DNA of 64,000 nt from Herbinix sp. (GTDB lineage: Bacteria; Bacillota; Clostridia; Lachnospirales; Lachnospiraceae): NCBI GenBank assembly GCA_029256105.1, contig JAQSYO010000020.1, forward strand, positions 62,001 through 126,000, read 5' to 3'. This document shows positions 11,353-18,858 of the stretch, in pieces. A program made the translations under genes and the position numbers. Each line of letters starts with the position of its first letter. The stretch's first letter is position 1. Under the pieces are notes generated by a model. That model made no database searches, was not told where the DNA came from, and was given only the letters and a program-made list of their open reading frames with translations.

Positions 11353-12372
11353 TTAGTTCGTTGACCTTTTTAAAACGATCTCGTAATTAACCAAGGATTT
11401 ATGATCCACTATTTCACCAGATATCATTTTAATTAAATGTTGTCCAGCGGTAATCCCTAATTCCTTTACATTGATGGTAAGTGCTGTAATTGGTGGATTA
11501 TGGCTTGCTAACCCTGCACTGTTATAAAAGGAAGCAACCTTAATCTTCTCTGGGACGGACCAATTCTCCTCCTCCAATTTCGCAAGAACGATGGAACAAA
11601 TAAAATCATCCGAACAGACAATACAATCTGCCCCGCGTTCCATTATCTGGTTGACCGCTTTGTGGATTAATAATTTATTGTTCATATCCTTAAAGACCAT
11701 AGCATCATCCACATTCCTATTAAGGTCCCGATGTGCTTTCATAAAGCCCTCGCAACGATTGCGGTTAACATTATGATTTTGATTTCCTGCCAGTAAGGCC
11801 ATTTGTTCACAACCTGACTTTAACAAAATGGAGGTTAATTCACAGCAACCAGCGATGTGATTACTGTCAATCTGTATGATGGTCTCATCTTCATTAGAGC
11901 CAATCAATACAACTGGTATTCCTGTTTCCTTTAAATACTTTGCCGGCATATCATTTACCAAGGATCTGGTTAAAACGACTCCGTCTACTTTTTGGTTGTC
12001 AATTAATCGTTTCAGTAATGTGATATCGTCTTCCGTTACCGTCGTAACTACGACATCATAGTCTAAACTAGCTGCGGCTTCACAGATGCCCATTAAACAA
12101 CTTTGGAAAAAGGGGATTTCAATCAAATTCGCATCCGCAGGCAAAATAACTCCGATATTATAAGTCTTAGATTGAGCCAATCCTTTGGCAATAACGTTCG
12201 GCTTATAATTATGTTCTTTGATATATTCCTGCACTTTTTGTTTCGTATCAGTTCCGATTCTACCCTTTCCTGATATGGCTCTTGAGATAGTTGTCTTGGA
12301 AAGGCCTAATTCCTCGGCAATATCACCAATAGTAATATTCTTTGATGCATTTTGTTTGTTTATTTCTTTCAT
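11353..12372 (-). CDS. LacI-family repressor of the galactan operon
   Basis: DNA-binding regulator of 339 residues. The N-terminal HTH and hinge (ITIGDIAEELGLSKTTISRAI, residues 14-34) is the LacI signature; a periplasmic-binding-protein-like effector domain covers about 65-335. It is the first gene of a minus-strand set of regulator, binding protein, two permeases, GH35 and GH53, which makes it the probable galactan regulator (GanR-like). Palindromic TTGCGCAA sites lie just downstream of and upstream of its own promoter, pointing to autoregulation of the whole operon. No LacI-like site is seen between it and the binding-protein gene. Confidence 0.93.
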   Translation of the reverse strand: MKEINKQNASKNITIGDIAEELGLSKTTISRAISGKGRIGTDTKQKVQEYIKEHNYKPNVIAKGLAQSKTYNIGVILPADANLIEIPFFQSCLMGICEAAASLDYDVVVTTVTEDDITLLKRLIDNQKVDGVVLTRSLVNDMPAKYLKETGIPVVLIGSNEDETIIQIDSNHIAGCCELTSILLKSGCEQMALLAGNQNHNVNRNRCEGFMKAHRDLNRNVDDAMVFKDMNNKLLIHKAVNQIMERGADCIVCSDDFICSIVLAKLEEENWSVPEKIKVASFYNSAGLASHNPPITALTINVKELGITAGQHLIKMISGEIVDHKSLVNYEIVLKRSTN

Positions 12373-12389
12373 GAAACGCTCCTTTTCCT

Positions 12390-12397
12390 TTGCGCAA
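12390..12397. promoter_or_regulatory. TTGCGCAA operator half-site downstream of promoter
   Basis: The 8-bp perfect palindrome TTGCGCAA, with the central CG usual in LacI-family operators, lies between the -10 box and the repressor start codon. Its position suggests direct roadblock or promoter occlusion. Confidence 0.55.
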
Positions 12398-12415
12398 TCG
12401 GTTGTTCATATAAAT

Positions 12416-12444
12416 AGCATATCACCCATAAAGTATGTTGTCAA
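12416..12444 (-). promoter_or_regulatory. Promoter of the galactan regulator/operon
   Basis: On the minus strand a perfect -35 TTGACA (12439-12444) is separated by exactly 17 bp from -10 TATGCT (12416-12421). The start of transcription should be near 12409, leaving a leader of about 37 nt. Confidence 0.75.
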
Positions 12445-12522
12445 TGTATACTTTACTCATTTTTTTTACAATCTCATTGTGCAAATCAAACAATTTATTT
12501 TCTCTTTTTTCTTCACTTTTTC

Positions 12523-12554
12523 CACACATTGCGCAACATATTGCGCAATGTGTG
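12523..12554. promoter_or_regulatory. 32-bp palindrome containing two TTGCGCAA boxes
   Basis: A nearly perfect 32-bp inverted repeat (one mismatched pair near its centre) contains TTGCGCAA at 12529-12536 and 12541-12548, whose centres are 12 bp apart. It lies about 80 bp upstream of the -35 box. It could bind two repressor dimers, or form a DNA loop with the downstream site. Confidence 0.6.
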
Positions 12555-12619
12555 ATTTTATGGCACCTATTCTTCTTCGTACTTAACTGCTCTCCCACAT
12601 TTTACAACAGAAAAGACTG

Positions 12620-12627
12620 TTGCGCAA
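12620..12627. promoter_or_regulatory. Third distal TTGCGCAA site
   Basis: Another TTGCGCAA flanked as GTTGCGCAAC lies about 180 bp upstream of the promoter. Four copies of this 8-mer within 240 bp is far above chance. From 12628 to 12761 the sequence is T-rich with TTATTTGTTTTTT repeats and shows no gene. Confidence 0.5.
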
Positions 12628-12761
12628 CATTGCAATCGCTTCATTTCCGATGCTATGTTTTTGACAACAGTCTATAATTTAATTTTTTACTCTATTATTT
12701 GTTTTTTGTTTTTTATTATTTGTTTTTTATTATTTGTTTTTTATTCTTTGTTTGCTTCCTA

Positions 12762-13469
12762 TTATTCCAAGAGCTTCCGAATATTTAATAAACCCCACCC
12801 CTGCTTCTCCCAATGCTGTCCAAGATCCACTGCACAACTACGTAATCGCAACTTAACTTCGCGATTCGTTAATTTCGGATTAGCTGCGAGCAGTAAGGCA
12901 ATTGCTCCCGATACAACCGGAGTCGCCATAGAAGTTCCGCTTTTAATCGTATACATCATCGGTGAATCCGTGGATGCAAACCGTATTCCCGCATTTTTGA
13001 CACGTGTCGAATAGCGGCTGATATTACAGGATATGATATTTGATCCGGGAGCCACAATATCTGGCTTTTTAATGCAGAATGGAGTTGGTCCCCGACCGGA
13101 ATAATCCTTGGAGCGGCTATTTCCAAAAACCTCTACTGCAATATTATCATCGGAGGAGCCTACCGTTATTACTTTTCTGCTTATACCGGGTGTTGATATG
13201 GACATCGGTCCGGGTCCATTATTGCCTGCAGCCACTACCACCACAATATCATTATCCCAAACAGCATTTACACCCTGAACCAGCAAAGAATTCTCATCCA
13301 AATTATCCTTGGAGGACGTTCCAACCGATATATTTACAATTCGAATATTGTATTTTTTACGGTTATCGATGATCCATTGAAGACCAGCCAGAACATCGGA
13401 TATATTCCCATCACCTCTTTGGTCAAGAACTTTTACTCCAATGAAATTACATTCAGGTGCAACCCCCAT
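12762..13469 (-). CDS. Subtilase (S8) C-terminal part, interrupted gene
   Basis: C-terminal portion of a serine protease cut by a 5.35-kb element. The open frame has 235 residues from an internal Met, but the coding frame runs on upstream to 13520, through GIIGGSGYSSKGKY, to the broken HVA of the active-site motif. It holds the oxyanion Asn in VVVAAGNNGPG and the nucleophile Ser in KSGTSMATP (residue 360 of the joined protein). The Asp and His are in the other fragment at 18859-19359. Alone it cannot be an active protease. No frameshift or stop is present, which argues for recent insertion or for maintained function by excision. The AprX-like intracellular subtilases are the nearest family. 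Confidence 0.93.
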   Translation of the reverse strand: MGVAPECNFIGVKVLDQRGDGNISDVLAGLQWIIDNRKKYNIRIVNISVGTSSKDNLDENSLLVQGVNAVWDNDIVVVVAAGNNGPGPMSISTPGISRKVITVGSSDDNIAVEVFGNSRSKDYSGRGPTPFCIKKPDIVAPGSNIISCNISRYSTRVKNAGIRFASTDSPMMYTIKSGTSMATPVVSGAIALLLAANPKLTNREVKLRLRSCAVDLGQHWEKQGWGLLNIRKLLE

Positions 13470-13512
13470 GTATTTTCCCTTTGAAGAGTATCCACTGCCT
13501 CCGATAATACCA

Positions 13513-13520
13513 GCAACATG
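13513..13520. repeat. Left attachment-site core
   Basis: GCAACATG, shared with 18863-18870. Its left flank is protease coding sequence (GGT ATT ATC on the minus strand) and its right flank GGTAACGTG belongs to the element. Confidence 0.8.
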
Positions 13521-13550
13521 GGTAACGTGTTACTATAACCAACTTAACCT

Positions 13551-13700
13551 CTAATTCCCCATTTTATGGCATTCTTGCGAAGAGGAACAACTGCTACAGC
13601 CACTGCAGGACCCATCACCGCTTTTTGCTTTTTTTATGCTTCTTTTAATTATTATAAATAATATAACAACTACGCTAACGCCAATAACATAATCAATCAT
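13551..13700 (-). CDS. FeoB-associated Cys-rich membrane protein
   Basis: Small protein of 49 residues read from the minus strand. It has an N-terminal membrane segment (MIDYVIGVSVVVILFIIIKR) followed by a cytoplasmic tail with four cysteines in CSGCSSC and EC, as in the FeoB_associated family that accompanies FeoB in Firmicutes. It may help ferrous iron transfer, but the role in the family is unproven. Its ATG overlaps the end of the Fur-family gene by 8 bp, so translation is coupled. It ends about 30 bp inside the left edge of the element. Confidence 0.85.
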   Translation of the reverse strand: MIDYVIGVSVVVILFIIIKRSIKKAKSGDGSCSGCSSCSSSQECHKMGN

Positions 13701-14181
13701 TTCTAATTCCCTCCATTTCAATCGGATTCGTCTTTTTTATAATAACCGAAATCTCGTGATTCCCTATAAATCCATTTGCTTTCAGCGTTTGTTTTAATGC
13801 CGTATACCAGTCACCTGCTACTAATTCTGTTGCTTTTTCTTCATCAATCAGTATAATCTGATCGGATAAAATCCCTATTAAGTTATCATAGGAAATTTGG
13901 AATAATTTTTTTCTATCGATAATACCCAATTCTTCTAACATTTTAACCATCCGATAAATCGTTGCTATCCCAATTGACGAGTCCTTCATAACCACTTGAT
14001 AATAAATTTCTTTACAACTAGAAAACTTATTTTTTAAAATTATATCTATTATCAATTCTCTTTGATTTGTTATTTTATATCCTCTTCTTCTTAACTCGCT
14101 TAATATTAAATCTTTTTTATGAACAGTTGTAATAAATAGATGGTTATCCGGATGGTTTTCCGGTTTATTACTTTGATGCAC
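13693..14181 (-). CDS. Fur-family transcriptional regulator, divergent C-terminus
   Basis: Regulator of 162 residues in the feo cluster. The winged-helix DNA-binding domain is clear (about residues 27-100: LRRRGYKITNQRELIIDIIL, then SSIGIATIYRMVKMLEELGI). The usual metal-binding HHHDH cluster and the C-terminal CxxC pairs of Fur are absent. The C-terminal part instead has a DWYTALKQTLKANGFIGNHE segment like the short Fur-like proteins next to feoB in Lachnospiraceae. It may sense metal differently or serve as a partner regulator. It lies 43 bp after feoB and overlaps the FeoB-associated gene, so it belongs to the feo operon and is probably autoregulated by the Fur boxes at its head. Confidence 0.85.
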   Translation of the reverse strand: MHQSNKPENHPDNHLFITTVHKKDLILSELRRRGYKITNQRELIIDIILKNKFSSCKEIYYQVVMKDSSIGIATIYRMVKMLEELGIIDRKKLFQISYDNLIGILSDQIILIDEEKATELVAGDWYTALKQTLKANGFIGNHEISVIIKKTNPIEMEGIRND

Positions 14182-14224
14182 TACATTACCCCCTATTTGT
14201 TCCTGGGTTTAATAAAATCTATCC

Positions 14225-16279
14225 TTAAAACAACAGATTTCCAACCACATTAATAATCAGAGCTACAATATAGGCAACCGCCATTTGAAAACCGACGGCT
14301 CTTAAGGTCCATTTTAATGAACCCATTTCTCTTCTTATTGCACCTACTGCTGCAAAGCAAGGCATACATAGCAAATTGAAAGCCATATAAGAAAAAGCTG
14401 AAACAGGAGTAAATACGTCCTTAATTTGAGGCAATGCCTGATCACCGGCCATTATAGAATCTAAAACATTTTGATCACTGATATGTCCAAATAATTGCCC
14501 AAAGGTAGCAACGATGTTTTCCTTAGCAATCCATCCCGTAACCACACCAACAGACGCTCTCCAATCAGCAAATCCCAATGGAAGAAAGATAATTTTAATT
14601 GCGTTACCGAAGGAAGCTAAGAAACTATTTTCCATATCACTCATACCATGAATATTAAAGCTGGATAAGAACCAAATCAGAACTGTTGCAGCAAAAATAA
14701 TAGTTCCGGCTTTTATAGCAAAACCTTTCACTTTCTCCCATCCATGAATAAGAACACTTTTTAAAGTGGGGAACCGATACTGTGGTAATTCCATAATAAA
14801 GCTTGAAGTATCACCTTTAAACGCAAATTTACTCAGTAACAAAGCACTTAGAACTGCTACTACTAATCCCAACATGTAAATTGAGAATACAATTAAGGTC
14901 TTATTACTATCCGCAAACAGTGTTGCTGCGAACATCGCATATATTGGAAGCTTAGCTCCGCAAGACATAAAAGGTGTTATCATCATCGTGATTCTACGAT
15001 CTTTTTCACTATCCAAGGTTCTGGAGGCCATAAGTGCTGGAACTGAGCATCCAAAGCCCATCAACAACGGAATAAAAGATTTGCCTGAAAGTCCCAAATG
15101 GCGGAATAACCGATCCATAACAAAAGCTACTCTTGCCATATATCCACTATCCTCAAGGAAAGACAAAAGTAAGAATAAAACCAATACTAATGGTAGAAAT
15201 CCAACAACTGCGCCAACTCCGCTCATAATACCATCAATTACCAAGGAGAATGCCCAATCGGATGCACCGGCACTCTCAAGGAAGCTTTCAATTAAACCTG
15301 TTAAAGCTCCCCAACCTTGCTCCACAAGCCCTGCCAGCCAGATACCAGGACTTGGAAAGCCTTTAATAAGCAAAAAGTTTTCACTAAAGGTAAACGAAAA
15401 TAGTAAATACATTATGACACCGAAGATTGGTAGCGCAAGGATACGATTCGTTAAAATTTTATCCAATTTATCTGAAGTAGTTTCTGCATATCCCTGCTTG
15501 CCTTTTTTAAGTATCGTTTTTACTGTTTTTGTTATGTATTGGTAACGAAGGTCTGCTATCTTTGCTTCAGTATCACCCTCTGCACCCTTTTCTGCTTCTT
15601 TCACAATAACTTCCACGGAGGCCTTTTGATCTTCAGGAAGATTTTTAGTAATTATTTCATCTCCTTCAACAAGCTTAATGGCTTTCCATTGTCTATCCTC
15701 TTTTTTGGGATCATTAAGAATTTTTTCGATTTTATTAATGGCATTTTCAATATTATGGTCGAAAATCTGCAAATTGTTTGGTTTCTTTTTTAATTTCGCA
15801 GTTTCAATAGCTGCATCCATTAATTCTTTCAAACCTTTACTATTTCTAGCAATGATCGGAATAACCGGAACACCTAAAATATCTGAAAGCTTTTTACAAT
15901 CAATCACATCGCCTTTGGCTTCCACTTCATCCATCATGTTTATAGCAATTACCATTGGAATTTGTGTTTCAATAATTTGTAGAGATAAATATAAATTCCG
16001 TTCGATGCTGGTTCCATCCACTATGTTAATTACAACCTCGGGTTTTTCATTTACAATATAATCTCTTGCAATAATTTCTTCTGCAGAATATGGCGATAAA
16101 GAATAGGTACCTGGTAAATCCAATACGATTACTTCTTTATTTTTTTTATAAATACCTTCTTTTTTATCTACCGTAACTCCAGGCCAATTTCCAACATGTT
16201 GCTTGGATCCTGTTATTTCATTGAATAAAGTTGTTTTGCCGCAATTCGGATTGCCAGCCAAAGCAATTTTAATAGACAT
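14225..16279 (-). CDS. feoB: Ferrous iron transporter B
   Basis: Inner-membrane Fe(II) importer of 684 residues. The N-terminal G domain shows GNPNCGKT (residues 9-16), the switch segment DLPGTYSLSPYSAEE, NMMDE and the SKGL loop; a GDI-like helical domain follows to about 270. The membrane domain has two Gate repeats and the conserved MGFGCSVPALMASRTL and LPxYAMFAATLF-like segments. Two FeoA genes lie upstream and a FeoB-associated protein downstream, a full Firmicute feo set. A ribosome-binding site AGGAGGAATG precedes the ATG. The gene is cargo of the recombinase element and is expected to be iron-repressed. Confidence 0.97.
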   Translation of the reverse strand: MSIKIALAGNPNCGKTTLFNEITGSKQHVGNWPGVTVDKKEGIYKKNKEVIVLDLPGTYSLSPYSAEEIIARDYIVNEKPEVVINIVDGTSIERNLYLSLQIIETQIPMVIAINMMDEVEAKGDVIDCKKLSDILGVPVIPIIARNSKGLKELMDAAIETAKLKKKPNNLQIFDHNIENAINKIEKILNDPKKEDRQWKAIKLVEGDEIITKNLPEDQKASVEVIVKEAEKGAEGDTEAKIADLRYQYITKTVKTILKKGKQGYAETTSDKLDKILTNRILALPIFGVIMYLLFSFTFSENFLLIKGFPSPGIWLAGLVEQGWGALTGLIESFLESAGASDWAFSLVIDGIMSGVGAVVGFLPLVLVLFLLLSFLEDSGYMARVAFVMDRLFRHLGLSGKSFIPLLMGFGCSVPALMASRTLDSEKDRRITMMITPFMSCGAKLPIYAMFAATLFADSNKTLIVFSIYMLGLVVAVLSALLLSKFAFKGDTSSFIMELPQYRFPTLKSVLIHGWEKVKGFAIKAGTIIFAATVLIWFLSSFNIHGMSDMENSFLASFGNAIKIIFLPLGFADWRASVGVVTGWIAKENIVATFGQLFGHISDQNVLDSIMAGDQALPQIKDVFTPVSAFSYMAFNLLCMPCFAAVGAIRREMGSLKWTLRAVGFQMAVAYIVALIINVVGNLLF

Positions 16280-16349
16280 ATCATTCCTCCTGATTGTTAT
16301 TCATTTTATCTTTTTAATTTAGAATACGAAAGCGAAAATTATTTAAAAT

Positions 16350-16568
16350 TTATTGAATTTCAATTTGACTTGCTTCATCTTTTCTTAAACTCAGTTCATA
16401 CCCACGAATATTAACTTCGATAGGATCTCCCATTGGTGCAACTTTAATTACTTTTATATTCGCACCAGGAGTAATCCCCATATCCATAATACGCCTTCTT
16501 ATGGGTCCCTTTTCACCGATAGCAACTACGGTTCCCTCTTGGCCCACTTTCAATTCTTTTAATGTCAT
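16350..16568 (-). CDS. feoA: FeoA protein (second copy)
   Basis: Cytoplasmic SH3-like protein of 72 residues that assists FeoB. The fold motif is seen in MTLKELKVGQEGTVVAIGEK, RRIMDMGITPGANIKVIKVAPMGDPIEV and the terminal LSLRKDEA. It lies 13 bp after the first feoA and 70 bp before feoB, on the same strand. Tandem feoA genes are common in clostridia; the two copies here differ clearly in sequence, so they are not a recent duplication. Confidence 0.93.
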   Translation of the reverse strand: MTLKELKVGQEGTVVAIGEKGPIRRRIMDMGITPGANIKVIKVAPMGDPIEVNIRGYELSLRKDEASQIEIQ

Positions 16569-16581
16569 AACCTATGTCCTC

Positions 16582-16803
16582 CTATGCTACCATTATTTTT
16601 GAAGCTAATCCTCTATTAAGCGCAATTTTTACGCCCTTAACGACTAATATCATTCCACTTGGATTTTCTCCAACGACTTTCACTTTTTCACCTTTTACAA
16701 ATCCAAGGTCCTGCAAATGCCGTTTCATATCTTCTTTCCCTGTAAAATCAGAAATTATTTTAGTTTCACCTAATTCAACCATTGCCAATGACATTCCGAC
16801 CAC
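16582..16803 (-). CDS. feoA: FeoA protein (first copy)
   Basis: First gene of the feo operon, 73 residues, SH3-like FeoA domain. The motif KRHLQDLGFVKGEKVKVVGENPSG and the GVKIALNRGLA end are typical. Start ATG at 16803 with AAAGGAGTGGTCGGA ahead of it. The promoter and two Fur-box-like palindromes lie within 90 bp upstream. It presumably acts with FeoB at the membrane. Confidence 0.93.
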   Translation of the reverse strand: MVGMSLAMVELGETKIISDFTGKEDMKRHLQDLGFVKGEKVKVVGENPSGMILVVKGVKIALNRGLASKIMVA

Positions 16804-16809
16804 TCCTTT

Positions 16810-16826
16810 TTGATATTGATTATCAA
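16810..16826. promoter_or_regulatory. Fur-box-like palindrome, feo side
   Basis: TTGATA-5-TATCAA inverted repeat just downstream of the feo -10 box, around the expected transcription start. It resembles the GATAATGATTATC core of Fur sites. Confidence 0.65.
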
Positions 16827-16834
16827 TTTCTTAT

Positions 16835-16863
16835 ATAATATTCGTTATTGATTAAAAAGTCAA
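16835..16863 (-). promoter_or_regulatory. feo operon promoter
   Basis: Minus-strand -35 TTGACT (16858-16863) and -10 TATTAT (16835-16840) are separated by exactly 17 bp. Fur-like palindromes lie on both sides. Confidence 0.7.
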
Positions 16864-16869
16864 CAGTGC

Positions 16870-16890
16870 AAATGATATTTATTATCATTT
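16870..16890. promoter_or_regulatory. Fur-box-like palindrome between feo and recombinase
   Basis: AAATGATA and TATCATTT arms (8 bp each, perfect) around a 5-bp centre. It lies upstream of the feo -35 box and immediately upstream of a plus-strand TATAAT at 16895-16900. If that is the recombinase -10 box, the palindrome covers its spacer and -35 region, so both directions could be repressed by iron-loaded Fur. Confidence 0.7.
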
Positions 16891-16894
16891 ATAG

Positions 16895-16900
16895 TATAAT
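16895..16900 (+). promoter_or_regulatory. Possible -10 box toward the recombinase
   Basis: A perfect TATAAT reads toward the recombinase. No good -35 hexamer is present at the right distance, so promoter strength is uncertain; the leader to the recombinase would be about 280 nt and include the small open frame at 16981-17148. Confidence 0.4.
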
Positions 16901-16980
16901 TTTGTTATAAATATCGAATTACGAATATCACACCTCCCGTTTCTATCGCTGGAATAAAACAAATTATATAAACATACTAA

Positions 16981-17148
16981 TTATCACAAGGTAAAAGGAA
17001 GTGTTCCCATACGAATTATATTGTAAATGATTCCTACATTAGCGAGACGGAGGAAGAGAAAAAAGAAAAAATACTGAAAATAATAATTGACTATATAAAT
17101 AAGCACATCGAAATGGAAGATGCAATGACTGAACATCGGATTCAATAG
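16981..17148 (+). CDS. Small open frame upstream of recombinase, no clear start
   Basis: The frame from the stop at 16978-16980 to TAG at 17146-17148 encodes a protein-like sequence with NYIVNDSYISETEEEKKEKI and then LKIIIDYINKHIEMEDAM. The charged, helical composition looks like real coding sequence, and it ends 35 bp before the recombinase ATG. No ATG, GTG or TTG start precedes the conserved-looking part; the GGAAG at 16997 would suit a start near CAT ACG. It may use a rare start, be a decayed gene, or hold a frameshift. A role as recombination directionality factor is possible but unsupported. Confidence 0.4.
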   Translation, partial: LSQGKRKCSHTNYIVNDSYISETEEEKKEKILKIIIDYINKHIEMEDAMTEHRIQ

Positions 17149-17183
17149 TAAATTTAATGATTTGGTTTTAGAGGAGGTGTACC

Positions 17184-18770
17184 ATGGATAGAGCCGCTAT
17201 TTATTGCAGACTTTCAAAGGAAGACTATGATAAAATCAATGATGGTGATGAAAGCGAGAGTATTATTAACCAGAGAATGTTGCTAACAGATTATGCATTA
17301 GAGCACGGTTATTACATAACCGATGTTTATATTGATGATGATTATAGTGGTCTTTATAATGACCGTCCTTCTTTTGAGCGACTAATTCAAGATGCAAAGC
17401 TTCAAAAGTTCAATATCATTCTAGCTAAGGCTCAATCCCGATTTACTCGAAACATGGAGCATGTTGAAAAATATCTACATAATGTCTTTCCTTTATTGGG
17501 TATTCGTTTTATTGGCATTATTGATGGTGTAGATACATCAGTCAAAAGCAATAAAAAGGCAAGGCAAATCAATGGACTAATAAACGAATGGTATTCAGAG
17601 GATTTGTCAGATAATATCAAAGCTGTCTTTCGTGAAAAAATGAACAAAGGTCAATTTTTAGGTGCCTTTGCCTGTTATGGTTATAAAAAAGATTCGAAGG
17701 ATCATCATAAAATAGTAATTGATACGGAAGCTGCAGATGTTGTAAAGTTGATTTTTAATTTAAGTTACGAGGGCTATGGAGTTAATATCATCTCAAAAAA
17801 ACTTACGGAGATGAAGATTCCTACCCCTACCATCTACAAGCAACAACATGGGCTTAAATTCTATAATCCAAAAGAAAATTCCTACTCCCAGGTTTATGGA
17901 ATCTGGAGTACTACTACATTAAAAAGAATTTTAAGTAATGAAGCATATGTTGGCACATTAATTCAAGGCAGAGAAAAAAAAGCAAGTTATAAAAGTAAAA
18001 AAGTTATCATAGCTCCAAAAGACGAGTGGGTTATTATAAAAAATAATCATGAGCCGATCATAACGAAAGAATTATTCGATAAAGTACAGGTGTCTCTACG
18101 GCAAAGGAGAAAAAATTGTAGCACGGACAATAACCAACCACATATATTCTCGGGTAAGATTAAATGCGCTGACTGCGGTAATACTATGGTGAAAACCTCC
18201 GGAAAATCAAATGGCGGATATAATTATTTTATTTGTCAATTAAGTAGAAAAACAGGATGCAAAAAATGTACCCGTCATTCCATTCGTTATAATGAATTGA
18301 AAGATATCGTTGAAAATAAAATTCATAGTATGCTTGAAGAATATACAAAAAACAACATTGATTTATTACAAAAAAATATTATTGTGAAAGATTCCAAAAA
18401 AACATTACAAAATCTAAATACAAAAATATCAGGATATGAAACTGAAATTATAAATTTGAATAATTCCATTGTGAATTTATATGTGGACAAAACGAAAGAT
18501 ATTATTACCGAAAATGAGTTTCTTCATTTGAAGCAATCAATATACGCAAAGATTCAGGATTTGAGGTTAAAGACGATTAAGCAAAAGGAAGATATTGATA
18601 TATTATTAAAAGAACAAATAAACTCAAGTTTGGATTTTAGCAACCGAATCGATAAATACATAAATTTCAAGGATGTCACCTTCGAAATTATCAATTTATT
18701 CATATCCTGTATTTACATCGGCGAAAAGAAAGATGATAACCAATTGATAGAAATAAAGTGGACTTTCTAA
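17184..18770 (+). CDS. Large serine recombinase (site-specific integrase/excisionase)
   Basis: DNA recombinase of 528 residues. The resolvase-type catalytic domain begins AAIYCRLSKED with nucleophile Ser11 and includes Arg86/Arg89 in QSRFTRN. A recombinase domain (about 160-260: FACYGYKK, LSYEGYGVNIISKKL, WSTTTLKRILSNEAYVG) follows. A zinc-ribbon (about 325-365) has CADC, FIC and GCKKC cysteines, and a coiled-coil region follows from about 385 to 470. This is the TndX/phage-integrase architecture. GGAGGTGTACC precedes the ATG. Its position next to the right repeat and the precise split of the host gene make it the probable enzyme for insertion and excision of the element. Confidence 0.96.
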   Translation: MDRAAIYCRLSKEDYDKINDGDESESIINQRMLLTDYALEHGYYITDVYIDDDYSGLYNDRPSFERLIQDAKLQKFNIILAKAQSRFTRNMEHVEKYLHNVFPLLGIRFIGIIDGVDTSVKSNKKARQINGLINEWYSEDLSDNIKAVFREKMNKGQFLGAFACYGYKKDSKDHHKIVIDTEAADVVKLIFNLSYEGYGVNIISKKLTEMKIPTPTIYKQQHGLKFYNPKENSYSQVYGIWSTTTLKRILSNEAYVGTLIQGREKKASYKSKKVIIAPKDEWVIIKNNHEPIITKELFDKVQVSLRQRRKNCSTDNNQPHIFSGKIKCADCGNTMVKTSGKSNGGYNYFICQLSRKTGCKKCTRHSIRYNELKDIVENKIHSMLEEYTKNNIDLLQKNIIVKDSKKTLQNLNTKISGYETEIINLNNSIVNLYVDKTKDIITENEFLHLKQSIYAKIQDLRLKTIKQKEDIDILLKEQINSSLDFSNRIDKYINFKDVTFEIINLFISCIYIGEKKDDNQLIEIKWTF

Positions 18771-18787
18771 TTCTTATTATAAAAAAT

Positions 18788-18834
18788 CCTTCTGAACGAA
18801 TGATTAATTTCACAGTAATCATTTGTTCAGAAGG
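18788..18834 (+). terminator. Recombinase terminator
   Basis: CCTTCTGAACGAATGATTA pairs with TAATCATTTGTTCAGAAGG: a 19-bp stem with one mismatch or wobble and a 9-nt loop, followed after a few bases by CTCTTTTTTGTTT. It lies 17 bp after the recombinase stop and inside the element, insulating the protease fragment. Confidence 0.85.
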
Positions 18835-18858
18835 AACTCCTCTTTTTTGTTTATACAG

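Noticed and set aside
15678..16061. Hydrophobic open frame on the plus strand inside feoB
   Set aside because: It is the antisense of the FeoB G domain and has no start signals.
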